A stretch of DNA of 64,000 nt from Apoderus coryli (Eukaryota; Arthropoda; Insecta; Coleoptera; Attelabidae): positions 1,591,834-1,655,833 of the forward strand of contig OU452213.1 in the NCBI GenBank assembly GCA_911728435.2, given 5' to 3'. A program made the translations under genes and the position numbers. The notes under the pieces were generated by a model, which searched no databases, had not been told where the DNA came from, and saw only the letters and a program-made list of their open reading frames with translations. Positions 11,557-23,300 of this stretch are shown here, piece after piece. Each line of letters starts with the position of its first letter. Position 1 is the stretch's first letter.

Positions 11557-11559
11557 TCT

Positions 11560-12982
11560 TCTTCTTCTTCTTAAAATGCCGTACACTTCTAGTGCGTTGG
11601 CGACTATCTCATCATAATAAGGGTCCTTGCTTCCGCAGCGCGACAGAGCTCGCCCGTATTGCTAATGCCTGTCCAGTTCTTGATGTTTCTCAACCAGGAC
11701 ATCTGTTTACGTCCTACTCCTTTCTTCCCTTCAATTTTTCCTTGGAGAATTATCTGTGGTATTTTGTACTTCTCTCCTCGTAGTATGTGGCCCAGGTATC
11801 CAATTTTCCGCTTCTTGATTATGTTGAAAAGTTCTCTTTCGCATCCCGCCCTTCTAAGAACGTCTTCATTTCGAACTCGGTCTACCCACGATATACGTAG
11901 CATCCTTCTTAGACACCACATTTCAAAAGCCTCAAGCTTGTTTATCGACCGTATCTTCAGAGTCCATGTTTCCATTCCATATAACAGGATGGACCAGACG
12001 TAACACTGCACCATTCTGCATCTTAATTTGAGGGACAATGTCAGGTTGCAAAGAAAGGGTCTTAGGTTTGTGAAAGCTTGCCTCGCTTGTTGTATGCGAT
12101 AGCAAATTTCCTGTTCGGGATTCCATTGTTCATTTATGTTGGTTCCAAGGTATTTAAAGTTTTGCACTCGTTCAATAGGTTGGTCTTCCAAGTTTAACAC
12201 AGCATTTTGAGGAGGGTTTCTGCTTACTATCATGTACTTTGTCTTTTGTATGTTTATTTTGAGACCATTCCCCTTTCCAACTGTATTTATCTGTTCCAGC
12301 ATTAGTTGTAAGTCCTCTTCACTGTAAGCAATGATTACGGTGTCGTCTGCATACCGTATGTTGTTAATTGGTATACCATTTACTTTAATCCCACACTCTA
12401 AGTCTTCCAGCGCCTCAGAAAATATATTTTCGACGTATAAGTTAAACAGTATTGGTGACAGTATGCACCCTTGTCGAACCCCCTTTAGAACTTTAAATTC
12501 GTCTGTTGTTAGTGATTTCTCAAATCTTACACAGGCTTTTTGATTCCAGTATAGATTTTGGATGATTCTGATATCTTTTGCGTCAATATTGGCATTGTGC
12601 AGAAGTTTCAACAAGGTGTCATGTCTAACATTGTCGAAGGCCTTCTCGTAATCAATAAACAGCATATATACGTTGGTCTAAGCTGTTTTGTACTAAAGTA
12701 TTCAGGCAGAAAACGGCTTCACGAGTCCCCATTCCGCTTTTAAAACCAAACTGTGTGTCTCCGCTTAGATCTTCTAGTTTATTGAACATTCTAGAGTGTA
12801 GAATACGAAGGAATACCTTCAGCAGATGACTCATTAGGCTGATAAGGCGATGGTCTTTACATTTCGTGGCGTTGGTCGTCTTTGGGATCATTACGAACGT
12901 TGATCGAAGCCAATCAGATGGAATGTGGCCAGTGTCATATATGCGATTGAACAAATTCACTAGCATTTCTACATTTTCTTCG
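11560..12982 (-). pseudogene. RTE-like LINE, 5' truncated, with target-site duplication
   Basis: Reverse transcriptase of a non-LTR retrotransposon, RTE/BovB-like by its motifs. On the minus strand the fingers (GHIPSDWLRSTFVMIPKT, then KDHRLISLMSHLLKVFLRI) run from 12960 to about 12660. A frameshift there leads into MLFIDYEKAFDNVRHD, GVRQGCILSPILFNLY, the catalytic IRYADDTVIIA, FKYLGTNINEQ and a C-terminal part ending near 11604. The 3' end is a short run of TTC on the + strand (11560-11573), fitting the microsatellite tails of RTE elements. The 10-base sequence tcatcagtct flanks both ends (11550-11559 and 12983-12992). ORF1 and endonuclease are missing. Confidence 0.9.
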
Positions 12983-12992
12983 TCATCAGTCT

Positions 12993-15138
12993 ACTGCGAT
13001 GGCAAATGGAATTAAAATACTTTACAGGTAATAGTGACAACGTTGCAAATAAAATATCAATGCTAGAAAGAGACGGAACGATCTTAACGTTTATTATAAG
13101 TAATCAGTGAGGGCGTTACCTAATTATGTTGAGACGACTGACGACAATAACCGACAGCGGAGCGTAAAAAAGTCGATTAAGTAGGTAAGTGCTAATGTGT
13201 ATATAGGTATATAGCAAGAGTGTGGATTTTGTTGGGTATGGAAATACAGGGTAGCATTTCTTCGTTGATTATTTCATAGAAGTCTAGCTCGAAGGTCCGT
13301 TTCACTATAAATACGAGTATGTTAAGCGATATTGTTAGTGAAAAAAAAAATACAATACAGTAATTAAGAAAGTTGTTGTTGTTTTTTTTATTTTAAACGT
13401 CTCATTTTCGTTGTATATCGATTAAATACAGGGTGTTACATTTAAAATAATAATAATAGAAGACATAATTGTAAAAATATGTTAAATTAAATTAGTTCCA
13501 GGTATAGCAAAGAATGTTATTTGAATCCTTTTTTTATTTTGGGTCATAAACGCCTATAGGTATAGGTATACCCCTTATGACTTGGAAATTCTTTGAACTT
13601 AACGCATGACATCAACTGAAGGGCGCTTGGAATTTCTTTGATTTTTAGTACGTACTTATAATAGTCGCGGGGGGCCGGTAAAAATTGTTTACAAATAAAC
13701 CGAGTATAATCCATTTAAAACTACCCTAACCCTTTTTTTAATCCCCTGCTTATTTATATATAGATACCAAACAAAGTGTACGTATTTAGGATTCCAATAT
13801 CTTGCTTTGCCAATAGCATATATAGCTTTGTTCCCAGAATACGCTTAGCTTTTTCTTTTTGTTATTTGCAAAAGTGTTGTTAGCCTTAGATAGATACTGA
13901 AGCTACACTGAGGCTAATAATCAAAATATCCAGAAGTTCTACTGAAATGGAAGACTGGTCCAACACATGTCCGTTGTTATTTGCGCACAATTGGAGTCTA
14001 ATTTCAAATGAATTTCTTACTTTTAGTATAGCATGACAGGTAATATTCTTCTAGATTCGATAATAAGCTCTCAGTTCTTGTTCTTCTTCAAGTGACCCCA
14101 AAAAAAATCACATTGTGTCAAATCTAGAGAGCGGCGGGACCATTCTACAGGGTGTCCTACGGTGGCAACCCATTAGATTATTTCAGAAACTACTTCAAAT
14201 TGAATTTTGAAAATTTCAATGTCTATATTGTCAAATATGCTCTACTCAAATAATATAATAGCAACGGCATAGCACTTCCGGTTATACCGGAAGTTGATGG
14301 CAACCTTCTTATTTTAACGTCAGTCGTTTTTGACTTATATCAAGATTTATGTCAAAATTGACAGTTTAGGGCTCCATAAGAATTCCGTTTTTCCTTGTAA
14401 ATCAGTATTTAATAATTATTTTGCAGGTATTTTCTTATCAGGTGGGATCTTCTTTTTCGAACTGACAAGACATTTTCTGATTGGTTTATACAGGGTGGTC
14501 AAAAAATTATATTGAAAACGGTTCAAGAAAAACAGTTGAAAGTCAATTTTTTCAAATGGAATGGGTATATTATTATTATTTTATCTTCCTTAGCATTAAA
14601 AAATAATGCAATTTTGTTATAGGTTATCATTTTCTAAAATGCATAGTTTTCGAAATATCGTCATTTTAAATTTTTCTGCAGCGTCTACCTTTGTCTCTCT
14701 GGAAGCTAGCTAATAATTAATAAGCTAATTAATTTCTTCTATTAGCAAATTTAAATATTTTTCAGCTGTAAAATTGCCATCAATGAAGAATGGCCAATAA
14801 CATTACGATCCAATGTTGTGGTCGCTAAGTTCGTCCCCTCATGATCCAGCGTGGATTTTCGGAAGACCAATATCGAAGGTTTTGTTTGTTTACGAATCCA
14901 TGCAAAGTAAAAGTAGGTTTTCACCGATTTGCCAAAAATTATACCAAATAAATTTTTTTTATACATTTTTTCAAAATAATGAAATATACAGGGGTTTCCA
15001 CAGATATAGAACATTATCTTTATACTCTGTAGGAGATTTTTTTCAGTGTATGGTTTATTTATAATTAAATTAAACATTGCAAATATTTATCAGATCAGAT
15101 TAATAAATATTCCAAATTTGAACTAACTAGGTACATTC
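12993..15138. other. Spacer with MITE-like termini
   Basis: No gene. ACAGGGTG-type ends occur near 13430, 14148 (tacagggtgtcctac) and 14490. The last two may bound a 350-bp element that holds the palindrome at 14274-14294. Otherwise AT-rich sequence without recognisable content. Confidence 0.45.
14274..14294. repeat. 21-base palindrome acttccgg...ccggaagt
   Basis: Arms acttccgg and ccggaagt around ttata. The same 21 bases recur at 19413-19433, each followed within 50 bases by similar text, so this is part of a dispersed repeat. Confidence 0.7.
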
Positions 15139-16050
15139 CAATAAACACACGTACGTAAAAAAAACGTTTAAATCTACTAATAACGTTTTATTAAAATCGT
15201 GTTTTTATTACGTAAAATCTACGTCGAATACACGTAGAAAATAAACGATACATACACGAATTTTATTGTTAGATATTTATTTTCAAACAACGATTCTAAA
15301 GAACATTGAACACGTAATTATATTAGTGGACGGACCCAGTGTGTCTTTTTTAATGGCAGCATGTCAGACACTGCTCAGGAGTCTATTTTATCACCAATTC
15401 TCATACTATCTACACGTCTAATTTCCCTGAATTCTTACAGCACTGCCACATGAAAATGTATGCTGACGACTCTCAGATTGTTCATGTCTTCGAGAGAGGG
15501 GAGCTGACCAATGCAGAAGCGCGGATAAACCTGGGGGATCTTTCAAGGCGCCATGACCTTGTTGTTAATCCTTCAAAATCAACAGCTTTGTTTTTTGGAC
15601 TCCCTGTTGAATGCGCTTGTCACTGAATGGTGTGGCCATTCAAATCTCCGATCATGCCAAGAGCTTGGGACTAATTATTGACAATGGGCTTAGATTTACT
15701 CAGCATATAACATCAAAGCTTCAAATTGGCTATGCCAATCTTAAGAGTATCTATGCCACTAGGAAATTACTTTCATTTAGCCTGAGAAAGTTGTTGTGTG
15801 AATCACTGGTGCTGTCGCATATGAACGTCTGTGATTACGTCTACGGTCCGTGTCATATTAACGTAAAAGTTGTCTTAAGTTAGATTTTGGCCAGAAATAG
15901 GCGTATTAAAATGGTGTTATTTTGTACCAAAATAAAACAGTTATTTTTTAAACGTACACGTTTAATCAACCAATGACACGTTGATTTTACGTTTAAAAAA
16001 TGGGATAAAACCAAAAACACCTACTTTCTTGTGTTGCTGAATTTTTAAAA
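15139..16050. repeat. AACGT-dense repeat family, copy 1, interrupted by LINE scrap
   Basis: Starts caataaacacacgtacgt and is packed with aacgtt/acgttt words, as at 24276-24963 and 57095-57690. The right part (about 15875-15990) matches 57095-57215 in reverse complement, including the word ttaagttagattttggcca. A reverse-transcriptase fragment lies inside. Right border approximate. Confidence 0.65.
15350..15883 (+). pseudogene. Jockey/CR1-like reverse transcriptase fragment
   Basis: Fragment of a LINE polymerase: QESILSPIL near 15385, then KMYADDSQIVHVFERGE (catalytic YADD near 15465), NPSKSTALFFG, a frameshift near 15610, and KSLGLIIDNGLRFTQHITS to LCESLVLSHMNVCDYVYGP at about 15855. Same family as the minus-strand LINEs at 25.8 and 30.6 kb. 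Both ends run straight into the AACGT-dense repeat, with no tail or target duplication seen, so this may be captured sequence rather than a clean insertion. Confidence 0.8.
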
Positions 16051-16938
16051 TGGTTTTTTAAACGCAATTACAAAACTATCACGTACCTAATGTTTTTTTC
16101 TAATTAATTAATTAATTTCAAATTAATTAATATTAATTAACTCTAATTAATTAATTAACTCTGATAAAAAGACGAAAGTTTGTAAAAAAAAAGTTCTGCA
16201 TAATGGTTCAAAGATATTTTTCTCCGTGTATGACAAATTTAGCCAAATATGACAAATACTAAAACATACAGGGTGAGTCTTTAGTGCCTGGTGTTTAATA
16301 ATGATATAAAATGTAACATTACCCTTCTGTTTAAATTAACAAACACGCCTCTGTTAAATCAGTTTTGTAGATACTTAAGATTATTTTATCAATTATTAAA
16401 TAGGAATAGGTAGATACTTTGTAAATTATTAGTCCGCATTTACTACGCTTTTTTATTGTTATTTAGTACCGCGGCATGTTGAGGGCGTCATAAACAGGCG
16501 TTACCGAATCCGTTACACAAAACAATCAAACCAATCCCAACGCATTATACTATGCCCCTACCGTACACGTACTCTCCGCCTACTAGTATTATATAGCGTT
16601 GAAAGCATTGCCTACTAGTATTTTTTTTAACCTCTATTAGGCATATTCGTTCCCCCACCACACATAACCTGTCATTACTGGTAAACACCGTAGAGGCAGC
16701 AACGAGAGAGATACGTGAATCCGAACACTTTAACAAAGTTAAACGCAGTAACATAGTGCTAGGTAGCTGGCGATGGTTTAGTGTGAAATTGTTGTAGGTA
16801 CTTAAAATTTTGACGTTTATATTAGTGATAAATAATTAAATATGGTGTAAACTTGTTGTGATATTATATTTTGTGTTTAAAAATAGTTTTGATTGTGCAA
16901 AAATATACTTAATACGTTCCGACGGATTGTACATTACT
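16051..16938. other. Upstream region and presumed promoter/5' UTR of ems
   Basis: AT-rich, with an ATTAATTA cluster at 16100-16165 and an ACAGGGTG end near 16269. The last 200 bases or so before the ems start probably hold the 5' untranslated region. I cannot place a transcription start: no TATA box plus initiator stands out. Homeodomain-type ATTA words at 16100-16165 could bind regulators, but they also fit simple AT-rich sequence. Confidence 0.4.
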
Positions 16939-16971
16939 ATGACGCGATCGACCGTGTCTGATGAGTGTTAG
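16939..16971 (+). promoter_or_regulatory. Upstream ORF overlapping the ems start codon
   Basis: ATG at 16939 opens a 10-codon frame ending TAG at 16969-16971. It overlaps the ems ATG (16961) in another frame. If both lie in the mature 5' leader, ribosomes would have to bypass or reinitiate to make Ems. An in-frame TGA just upstream closes the ems frame, supporting 16961 as the true start. Confidence 0.5.
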
Positions 16972-17316
16972 TTTACGAAACGTTGCGTGTAATCTAATCA
17001 TGATGCCGTTAGCACCAACGCCTGTGCTTGCCGTGCCATCAAAGCCAAAAATCGGGTTCTCCATAGACTCAATTGTAGGTGCCGGGATTAATAATAATAA
17101 TAACAATAATAGTAATGCGAGTCCGTCGCAGTCGCCTGTGCATTATTCCGAGAGTTCGGCGCCATTATCACCTGCTAGTGATACGGACACTAACAATCGG
17201 TTGAATGATGGAAATCTGTCACCGAAACAACCTCTACTTGTACCTGGAATACCAGCGCATAGTTTGGTGCGGCCGAATCCCTCATACGATGCCACGAATT
17301 TGATGCAGAAAAATGG
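16961..17316 (+). CDS. ems: ems coding exon 1
   Basis: Encodes residues 1-118 plus two bases of codon 119. Contains the eh1-type Groucho-binding motif [11 protein letters not shown] (residues 30-40), characteristic of ems/Emx proteins. An Asn run follows (residues 44-51), encoded by an AAT/AAC microsatellite at about 17087-17110, and then a Ser/Pro-rich stretch. The frame stays open past the exon into intron 1. I end it at the donor GG|GTCAGT because the phase and the first residues of exon 2 then fit. Confidence 0.92.
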
Positions 17317-20300
17317 GTCAGTATTAGTCTATTTTAAGAAAGTTTTGCTTGGTCTTCTTTTTATTCTTGGCTCGTGAAATCATCCCTAGATTCTGCTGCT
17401 GCTGTCTTTCTTAGCCAGTGGAGTTTCTGGTCCGTTGCGAATATATCTGGACAAAATTATTTATAAAATAATAAGTCAGTGGGATTAGTAAGGAACCACT
17501 TTTCTCATCCTCGTCAAAATAGGCCTCGGTGTCAGGCATTGGACTTGACTTTCTTTCTAGCAAGCATTCTCTTGAGATTTGAAAAGAGGAAAAAGTCGCT
17601 GGGGGCTAAATTTTGAGAATACGGTGGGTGGGTAATCAATTCGAATCCCAATTCATTCAAAAATGTATCTTTACCATGTCAGCTAGCTTGTGCACCTTCA
17701 ATTTGCGATCGTTCATAACCAATTTGTGATTTTGTTGACGTTTTCTCGAATAACAGCCCCATTTGGGCGTCCACTTCCCTACCATTTCTCTCGATAGAGC
17801 AGAGTTCGGCTAATGTTTACCAAGCTATTGTTTGGTTTCAACTATATTTTTTTCATCAAAAAGCTATGCTATATAAAAACTCGAAAACCACTTTTTTCCA
17901 AGAAATGTTGCTTCACAAAAAATGCTATAATTCACGAATCGATAGTCAGATTGCTGTCAAATTTACACACGTATCGTTTGAAGGTTCGTACTAAATAAAA
18001 ATCATATGGGAAAAATTCTACTAACGCCATCTATGACCTTTCTGCCCTGTACCTCTGACGGGCAGAAGAAACAAAATAGTTTTGGTTGTATTCGAAAGAA
18101 TTCGTTAGATCTTTATGAAATTTAGACTTAGATAGTTTTCTTTTGTCATGATTTCTATATAGACACTGTCCTTTTGATCCCTTCCGATTTTAATAGGTTT
18201 GGAAACTATATTAAGTGTAGACTTTTGCTTCAGTGACATATGTATCTTGATCACTACAATGAATTACCCTTTCTTCTTCTTCTGATATTGTTCCAAATTG
18301 GGTATTTCATTTCGGGGTTCGTAATTCAAGAATACGCACGCAGTTCAAAATGCTCACACTGTACATTACTCGTTTCAAACCTGTACAAGTATTAATCGAG
18401 ACAACAAGAGTTTTCTGTCACTGTCAGATTGAATTATCACGTTATCTGATAAAGACAGACAATCAAATCAATAAACAACCATTAAACATTTTATACAGAG
18501 TGGAAGAAAAGTCACCCATCAATTCGATCAATTCTTGACTTTAAGCAAGCCGTAATTCGAATTCTTTCATCATGATTCTCACCAATTCAGGAGATAATTG
18601 TTATAAAGTTGTCCCCCTAACGCCACTGGACTTAATAATTCTGATCTTGTTCGGGCCAATTTTCAAAGAAATCGGTAACGAGATATTTGAGTTAGTTAAA
18701 AAAGAAACCGTCGAAATATTTTGTTTAAACTATTGTGGAAACCAAATTGAATCTAATTTATGTGTAACTTTTGGTACACACTGTATATGATGCCCTAATG
18801 ATATATAAGGCTGTCCTGACACTCACAGATAAATTCACTAGGAAATATTTTTAAGGAAATCGGCTCAAATCAAAATGCATTTTTTAACTAAAGAAAACAT
18901 GTTTCGTTACCACAGTAACATCATCAGACCTATAGGTAAAAAACTCTATATACGCTCACTTGAAACCAAACAAACAAATAATAAAAAAAAAGGACAATTT
19001 CAAGGGGATTTCAGCCCTAGAAATAACTTGATACACCGAAGTAAATTTAGTTGGGTTGAAATTGACGATTTGTTCGTAGATTCCTCCAGGCGGAAATGCT
19101 CCATAACCACCCCAGTCAGCATCCGTTTGCGTTAGCGGCGCATTTTCAGGGTGCGGCGCTTGCGGCGGCTCTCAGTGGCGGGCAGCATGGTTTTCCACCA
19201 CAAGCACCGTCATTGGCGACCCATACACCACCTAGGGACAGTTATCCGCTGTATCCATGGTTATTGAGTCGACATGGACGGATATTTCCTCATCGATTTC
19301 CTGGAGGTAAGTGCAGATCCGGCTTAAGGAGACGTTTTAGCCCAGAAATGTATACATAGGAGATTTTTTTTAATTTGGTAGTGTAATTCTGTCGTAGTTA
19401 TAAGTATTTGAAACTTCCGGTTATACCGGAAGTAGGTGTCTACTTGGTTATTTCATATGAAACACCCTATATATTATTACAGTTTTGGATTCTATGAAAA
19501 ATTTCAACTAGACTTTGTGTATCATGTCCTATACCTACGTCTTACCGTTTCTGACCTATTTAAGGTTGTATGTCAAAAATGACGTTTGCAGGCTATAAGA
19601 CCTTAACCTATAAAATTTTCCTATAAGGAAACCTTCAATAATTGATTTAGATACTATTTCTATCTCAAAAATAGTCATTTTATGAGAACTTCGAACTGTT
19701 TTGGTAAATATTAATAGGCGCACAGGGTGTGCAAAATATAAAAACCAAAAACTCGGTTATTCGAATTTTTCACATAAATTTTGAGGTTATGTGAAAAAAG
19801 TGTCGATACAAAAGTTGTAGATCTTTTTATTACCTACAACTTTGCCATTTAACTTTTTTTCATAGGAGTTGCAGTTTTACTGCAAATCGAGATTAACCAT
19901 TTTTTACCCTTAAAAACTCACCCCCTCACGCTTCCCGGCCTCAGATCGCCCGTAATTTTTTTTTGGTTTCAAAAATTATCGCCCCCGGTGATATTTTGTG
20001 AAATATCATATTGACACACCCTATATATATATAAACAATTAGCCACACAGATAGATAGTTACCTAGTTACGTGTGTAGAAAATTGTTGAAGACAGCACTT
20101 AATATTCAATACAAATCGACAAAATTCTAATAATCATTTTATATATTAAATATACAATGAATTTAAAATTATTACTATATAGTAAATATACAGCGTTTTT
20201 CAAAAAGTCTGCATCATAATATATGGAAAAAACATTTTGGCATTTCTAGCTGTCAAAATTTACTATTTTTTTTTCAAATATTATGGCATTATTTAGGGGA

Positions 20301-23300
20301 ATTTCAAAAAAAACTTATAGTGCTTATTTCGTGAAGGGTAACACTTAGCTCATGTCTGATTTGACAGATAATTAGTTTTATCCTTCCGCTGAACGAATAT
20401 TGTTGTGTATACGCTTGAACAACGCTGGGAAATATTGCGACATTACTTTGAAAATCATGGTAATGTTGCAGAATGTGTGCGAAAATTGCGTACGGATTTT
20501 GGAAGAAGAGAAGCACCGTCAGCTCCGTATGTTCGTTATCTCGTGAGAAAAGTGAAAGAAACTGGCATCCTCATCGATAAAACAAAGCGTGAAAAGCCAA
20601 AAACAGTGCGTACACCCGAGAATATTGCTGCTGTGGCAGAAAGTGTGCGTGAAGGGCCATCAACATCAATTCACCGTCGGTCTCAACAATTGAACATTTC
20701 GGAGACATCATTGAGACGAATTTTGCATAAAGACCTTGGTATGACGCCATACAAAGTCCAATTGGTTCAGGAGTTGAAGCCAACTGACCATCCAATCCGT
20801 TTTCGCTTCGCTCAGTGGGCCTACGATCGACTTACAGAAGATGCCGATTTTGCCAAAAAAATCATCTTTTCAGATGAAGCTCATTTTGATCTTGGCGGGT
20901 ATATAAACAAGCAAAATTGTCGCATTTGGGGCACAGAAAACCCGCACGCATACATTGAAAAGCCGATGCACCCAAATCGAGTCACTGTTTGGTGCGGATT
21001 TTGGTCCGGAGGCATAATTGGGCCATTTTTCTTCGAAAATGAGCAAGGAGTGGCCGTTACAGTCAATGGCGATCGTTATCGGGCCATGTTGAACGAATTT
21101 TTGTTCACAAAAATTGAAGAGGAGGATATTGGCAACATTTGGTTTCAACAGGACGGCGCTACGTGCCACACAGCCGAAGCTACACTCGATGTTTTGAGCC
21201 CTGTTTTTGAAGCCGCAGAGCTGATGTCGTTTGGCCACCTCGGAGCTGCGATTTGACACCGTTGGACTATTATTTGTGGGGTACCGCCAAAGATAAGTGT
21301 TACGCCGACAAGCCAGAGACAATTGACGCTTTAAAGGACAATATTCGTGAAGCCATTAGTGAAATACAGCTGCACACAATCGATAATGTGCTTAAAAATT
21401 GGACCGATCGTGTAGGCTACTGCATTTGTTTGTTGCAACCATAATGAATCACCCTGTACTTTTTACACATTAAATTTCGGTGTGTAATATTTTTAGAGCC
21501 TGTATGATTTGAATCCAAAACTCAAATAATGCCAAACTCAAATTTCGTTTAAATTAAATAATAAAAAAATTATTTCCCGTAATATGATGCGGACTTTTTG
21601 AACAACGCTGTATTTGACGAAGGTTTTCCAGTCACGTAGTACAACTTCACGTATTGTTTGGTGTTATGTTTCTTATTATTAAGTATTATTTTTGCATGTT
21701 GTAATTTGTTGATTTCTTGTCTATTTATTAAAAATAAAAAAATGCTGTTTATATATTACACAGATAACTTCATGCTTGTAAATGAGCGATAATAAGCAAG
21801 CGACTAGGAATACTAAGAGATCATACACTTCTTACTTTTATACAAGGTGGTTCTAAAAAACCCGGCCAAAATTTGAACACTTTTCGTTAGCAAACTGTAT
21901 TTCAATAATTTTACTAGGGACCAGTTTTGTCCTAAAATTTTCAAACTCAAATTTCTTGAAAACCTCTAAGTTTTTCGAGAAAAAAGAAATATACCTTTTT
22001 TATGTAGAAATCTTTATTTTATCACATTTTTAACACAAAATGAATAAAAACCACAAGGAAAAAAAGTTAGGTTATAATTAAGGCAAGGTTCCCCCCCGTT
22101 TACCCGCCTATGGTCATCATTTTTTATTCAATTTCATGTCAGTTTACGACATTTGACTAGGTGAAAATATTTCAAAAAAATCGTCCTCAGGCAGTCATCT
22201 TTAACACCCTGTATCTTTGTAAATATAGGCAAAGCTAACGCCCAATTATTAGATAATGCTTTATGTAACAAAAATGGGTGTTTTTTGTCTGTTTTTAAAT
22301 TGCCAACAAAAATGTTTCCTTCAAAATTTATCGAATTTATGCCTCGCCATACAATAAACCTGCTCTAACCTCAAACTATAATTTTTTCCAAATGGTTTTA
22401 CCCTGAGTTATCGAAAAACAATTAAGAACTGGCCATAATTTGAACAAACCAGAGCCAGAGATAAATGAGGGTGGTACCTTGTCCTAAATTTCAGTGCACA
22501 CCACTGCATTGCGCCTTCTAATATGACATAATCAAAATTATATGCTTTGTTCCCGCTCGTAAAATAATTACCAACTTTCAACTTTAGAAAATAACGGGGA
22601 GAACAAATTACCTCCAAACTTGGTAAGAATACCCAATTAGAACAATAAATTAACGACCTCATTTGTTTTAAATGAATGACTAATATTAACTGTGTACCTA
22701 TATAATAAATAATAAACATAGATACCTAACACTTATAGAAGAACAGAAGGGAGACAGAGAAGAATGTTGTTTCATTTGTTGCCTAATTTGTATGCTGCGT
22801 CGCTTAAAACAATTTAAATGCCTACATATATTTTATAGTTAATAACTTTTTCTTCCAAGTAGTCACAATAAACCTTATATTTATTATTATTAATGTAATT
22901 TGAAGTCATTGGCGCCACGAGTCTTGAAGTAAGTTCTTATCCCTTGTTATTGGTTTCTTTGATTGGCATTGACCTTAGAGGACCACGAATCACTTCCTTC
23001 TATTATAGAATTGTTGTCTGTTTCTTATACACCCAATTATAATTTATTTCGACCCTGTATATGATAGTAGAACGTCTCTAATACGTTTAAACTTAATATT
23101 TTTAGCAATTCAACAGATTTCTTTAGAACGGTTCTAAGTTGCATGTCGGAACAAAGCTATTAGATTATTAGTAGTCCTTTACTGTCAAAACCGTAGGTAT
23201 CTATATTATGTTTGTTTGATATCATTTAAGAAAAAATAAATTTCACAAACCCCATAATTAGGGAAACAAACAAAAAGAAAAACTGTTATATCGGGTCCGC

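Larger units (their letters stand above)
17317..19079 (+). other. ems intron 1
   Basis: Holds a mariner remnant (17.4-17.8 kb), a hammerhead-like motif (18881-18942, minus), and a stretch at about 18610-18700 (cgccactggacttaat, then caaagaaatcggtaacgaga). That stretch recurs at about 36190-36290, so it is a dispersed repeat. The acceptor is gttcgtag|a. Confidence 0.8.

Noticed and set aside
17317..17377. Open extension of ems exon 1
   Set aside because: The frame stays open 20 codons past the donor, but splicing at GG|GTCAGT gives the in-phase join to exon 2 and the extension has no ems features.
19096..19359. Apparent 87-codon gene starting at ATG 19096
   Set aside because: It is the inside of ems exon 2; the residues continue those of exon 1 in phase, and the frame past 19306 is intron.
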